Positions 63,837 to 64,000 of a DNA stretch of 64,000 nucleotides are shown one piece after another (within the stretch, counting starts at the first letter, position 1; each line of letters begins with the position of its first letter). A model generated the notes under the pieces. That model was not told the origin of the DNA, made no database searches, and worked only from the letters and a program-made list of their open reading frames with translations. The position numbers were made by a program, and so were the translations under genes. The stretch comes from Prevotella sp. GTDB taxonomy: Bacteria; Bacteroidota; Bacteroidia; Bacteroidales; Bacteroidaceae. The stretch spans positions 1 to 64,000 of the forward strand of contig JAGAYI010000002.1 of assembly GCA_017940545.1 (NCBI GenBank), read 5' to 3'.

Positions 63837-64000
63837 TTATTTTGCGTAGAGCAGCCATGCCCCCTGATAGCGGGCACCCAGCTGGTCGCGGCTCTGAATG
63901 GCATCAGCCTTGTAGTCGAAAGACGATGCAACGACGCGGAACATGTTGTTCTGAGCAGAATAAACCAGGCGAGCATCGTAGCCCTGGTCGCGCAGGCGCT
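63837..64000 (-). CDS. SPOR-domain protein, C-terminal fragment
   Basis: The gene enters from beyond the window end and stops at TAA 63837-63839. Visible residues LRDQGYDARLVYSAQNNMFRVVASSFDYKADAIQSRDQLGARYQGAWLLYAK match the last strand-helix unit of SPOR (Sporulation/peptidoglycan-binding) domains. It binds denuded septal glycans in known members. Stop to ruvX GTG is 14 bases. Confidence 0.75.
   Translation of the reverse strand, partial: RLRDQGYDARLVYSAQNNMFRVVASSFDYKADAIQSRDQLGARYQGAWLLYAK

Noticed and set aside
63823..63858. ATG start of ruvX at 63858
   Set aside because: It would overlap the upstream SPOR gene and add residues not found in the family; the GTG at 63822 gives the standard N-terminus.

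Overview
The window reads as a gene-dense chromosomal segment of a Bacteroidota bacterium, most likely Bacteroidales and close to Prevotellaceae. Reasons: repeated promoters of the form TTG/TTTG-N19-TAnnTTTG, few Shine-Dalgarno sites, a type III glutamine synthetase (GlnN), a Porphyromonas-type DPP5 peptidase, the Bacteroidota form of RNA polymerase omega, DUF4293/DUF3078/DUF1573 proteins, LL-diaminopimelate aminotransferase (DapL) and an acetyl-type MetA. No rRNA, tRNA, prophage, transposase or CRISPR array was seen.

Layout. 0-18 kb is mostly housekeeping: a DUF1573 end, a DUF3078 outer-membrane protein, yidC-DUF1846-DPP5-MFS, then rpoZ-like/bamD/DUF4293 facing uvrB, msrA, an ABC-F ATPase and an M13 peptidase. 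18.3-26.8 kb is a compact five-gene signalling cluster: multi-zinc-ribbon protein, membrane Ser/Thr kinase, a four-module CbbX/SpoVK-like AAA+ protein, a zinc-ribbon FHA protein and a PP2C phosphatase. It carries no secretion or vWA genes and is my best candidate for an undescribed system. metA, a U32 peptidase, a zinc-ribbon membrane lipoprotein and tex follow on the same strand. 32.8-34.2 kb holds infC-rpmI-rplT.

34.6-56.7 kb is a nitrogen island. pyrG, a PurF-like gene, carA-carB and asnB run on the minus strand. gltB-gltD-dapF-dapL, glnK-amtB-porin and glnN run on the plus strand. Five adjacent genes (asnB, carA-carB, purF-like, pyrG, gltB) are glutamine amidotransferases; GlnN, GltBD, PII and AmtB make, recycle and sense glutamine. 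The glnK and glnN promoters share a conserved upstream region with the same spacing, and gltB shares parts of it. CarA is fused to only the first half of CarB, and the second half is not in the window. 56.7-64 kb holds tcdA, thrS, a small membrane protein, an NAD-dependent epimerase, a TPR protein, def, ruvX and the end of a SPOR-domain gene.

The other striking trait is the load of short interspersed repeats, many inside genes: a ~42-bp palindromic element (nine copies in gltB, carA-carB and asnB), 9-bp tandem arrays (one coding inside gltD, one ending pyrG), 7-bp arrays joined to an AGTTTGCTACCGC anchor, 22-bp tandem arrays, and a CCCCCTAAG palindrome holding the dapF stop. They add loops to enzymes, supply stop codons and seem to have joined carA to carB.
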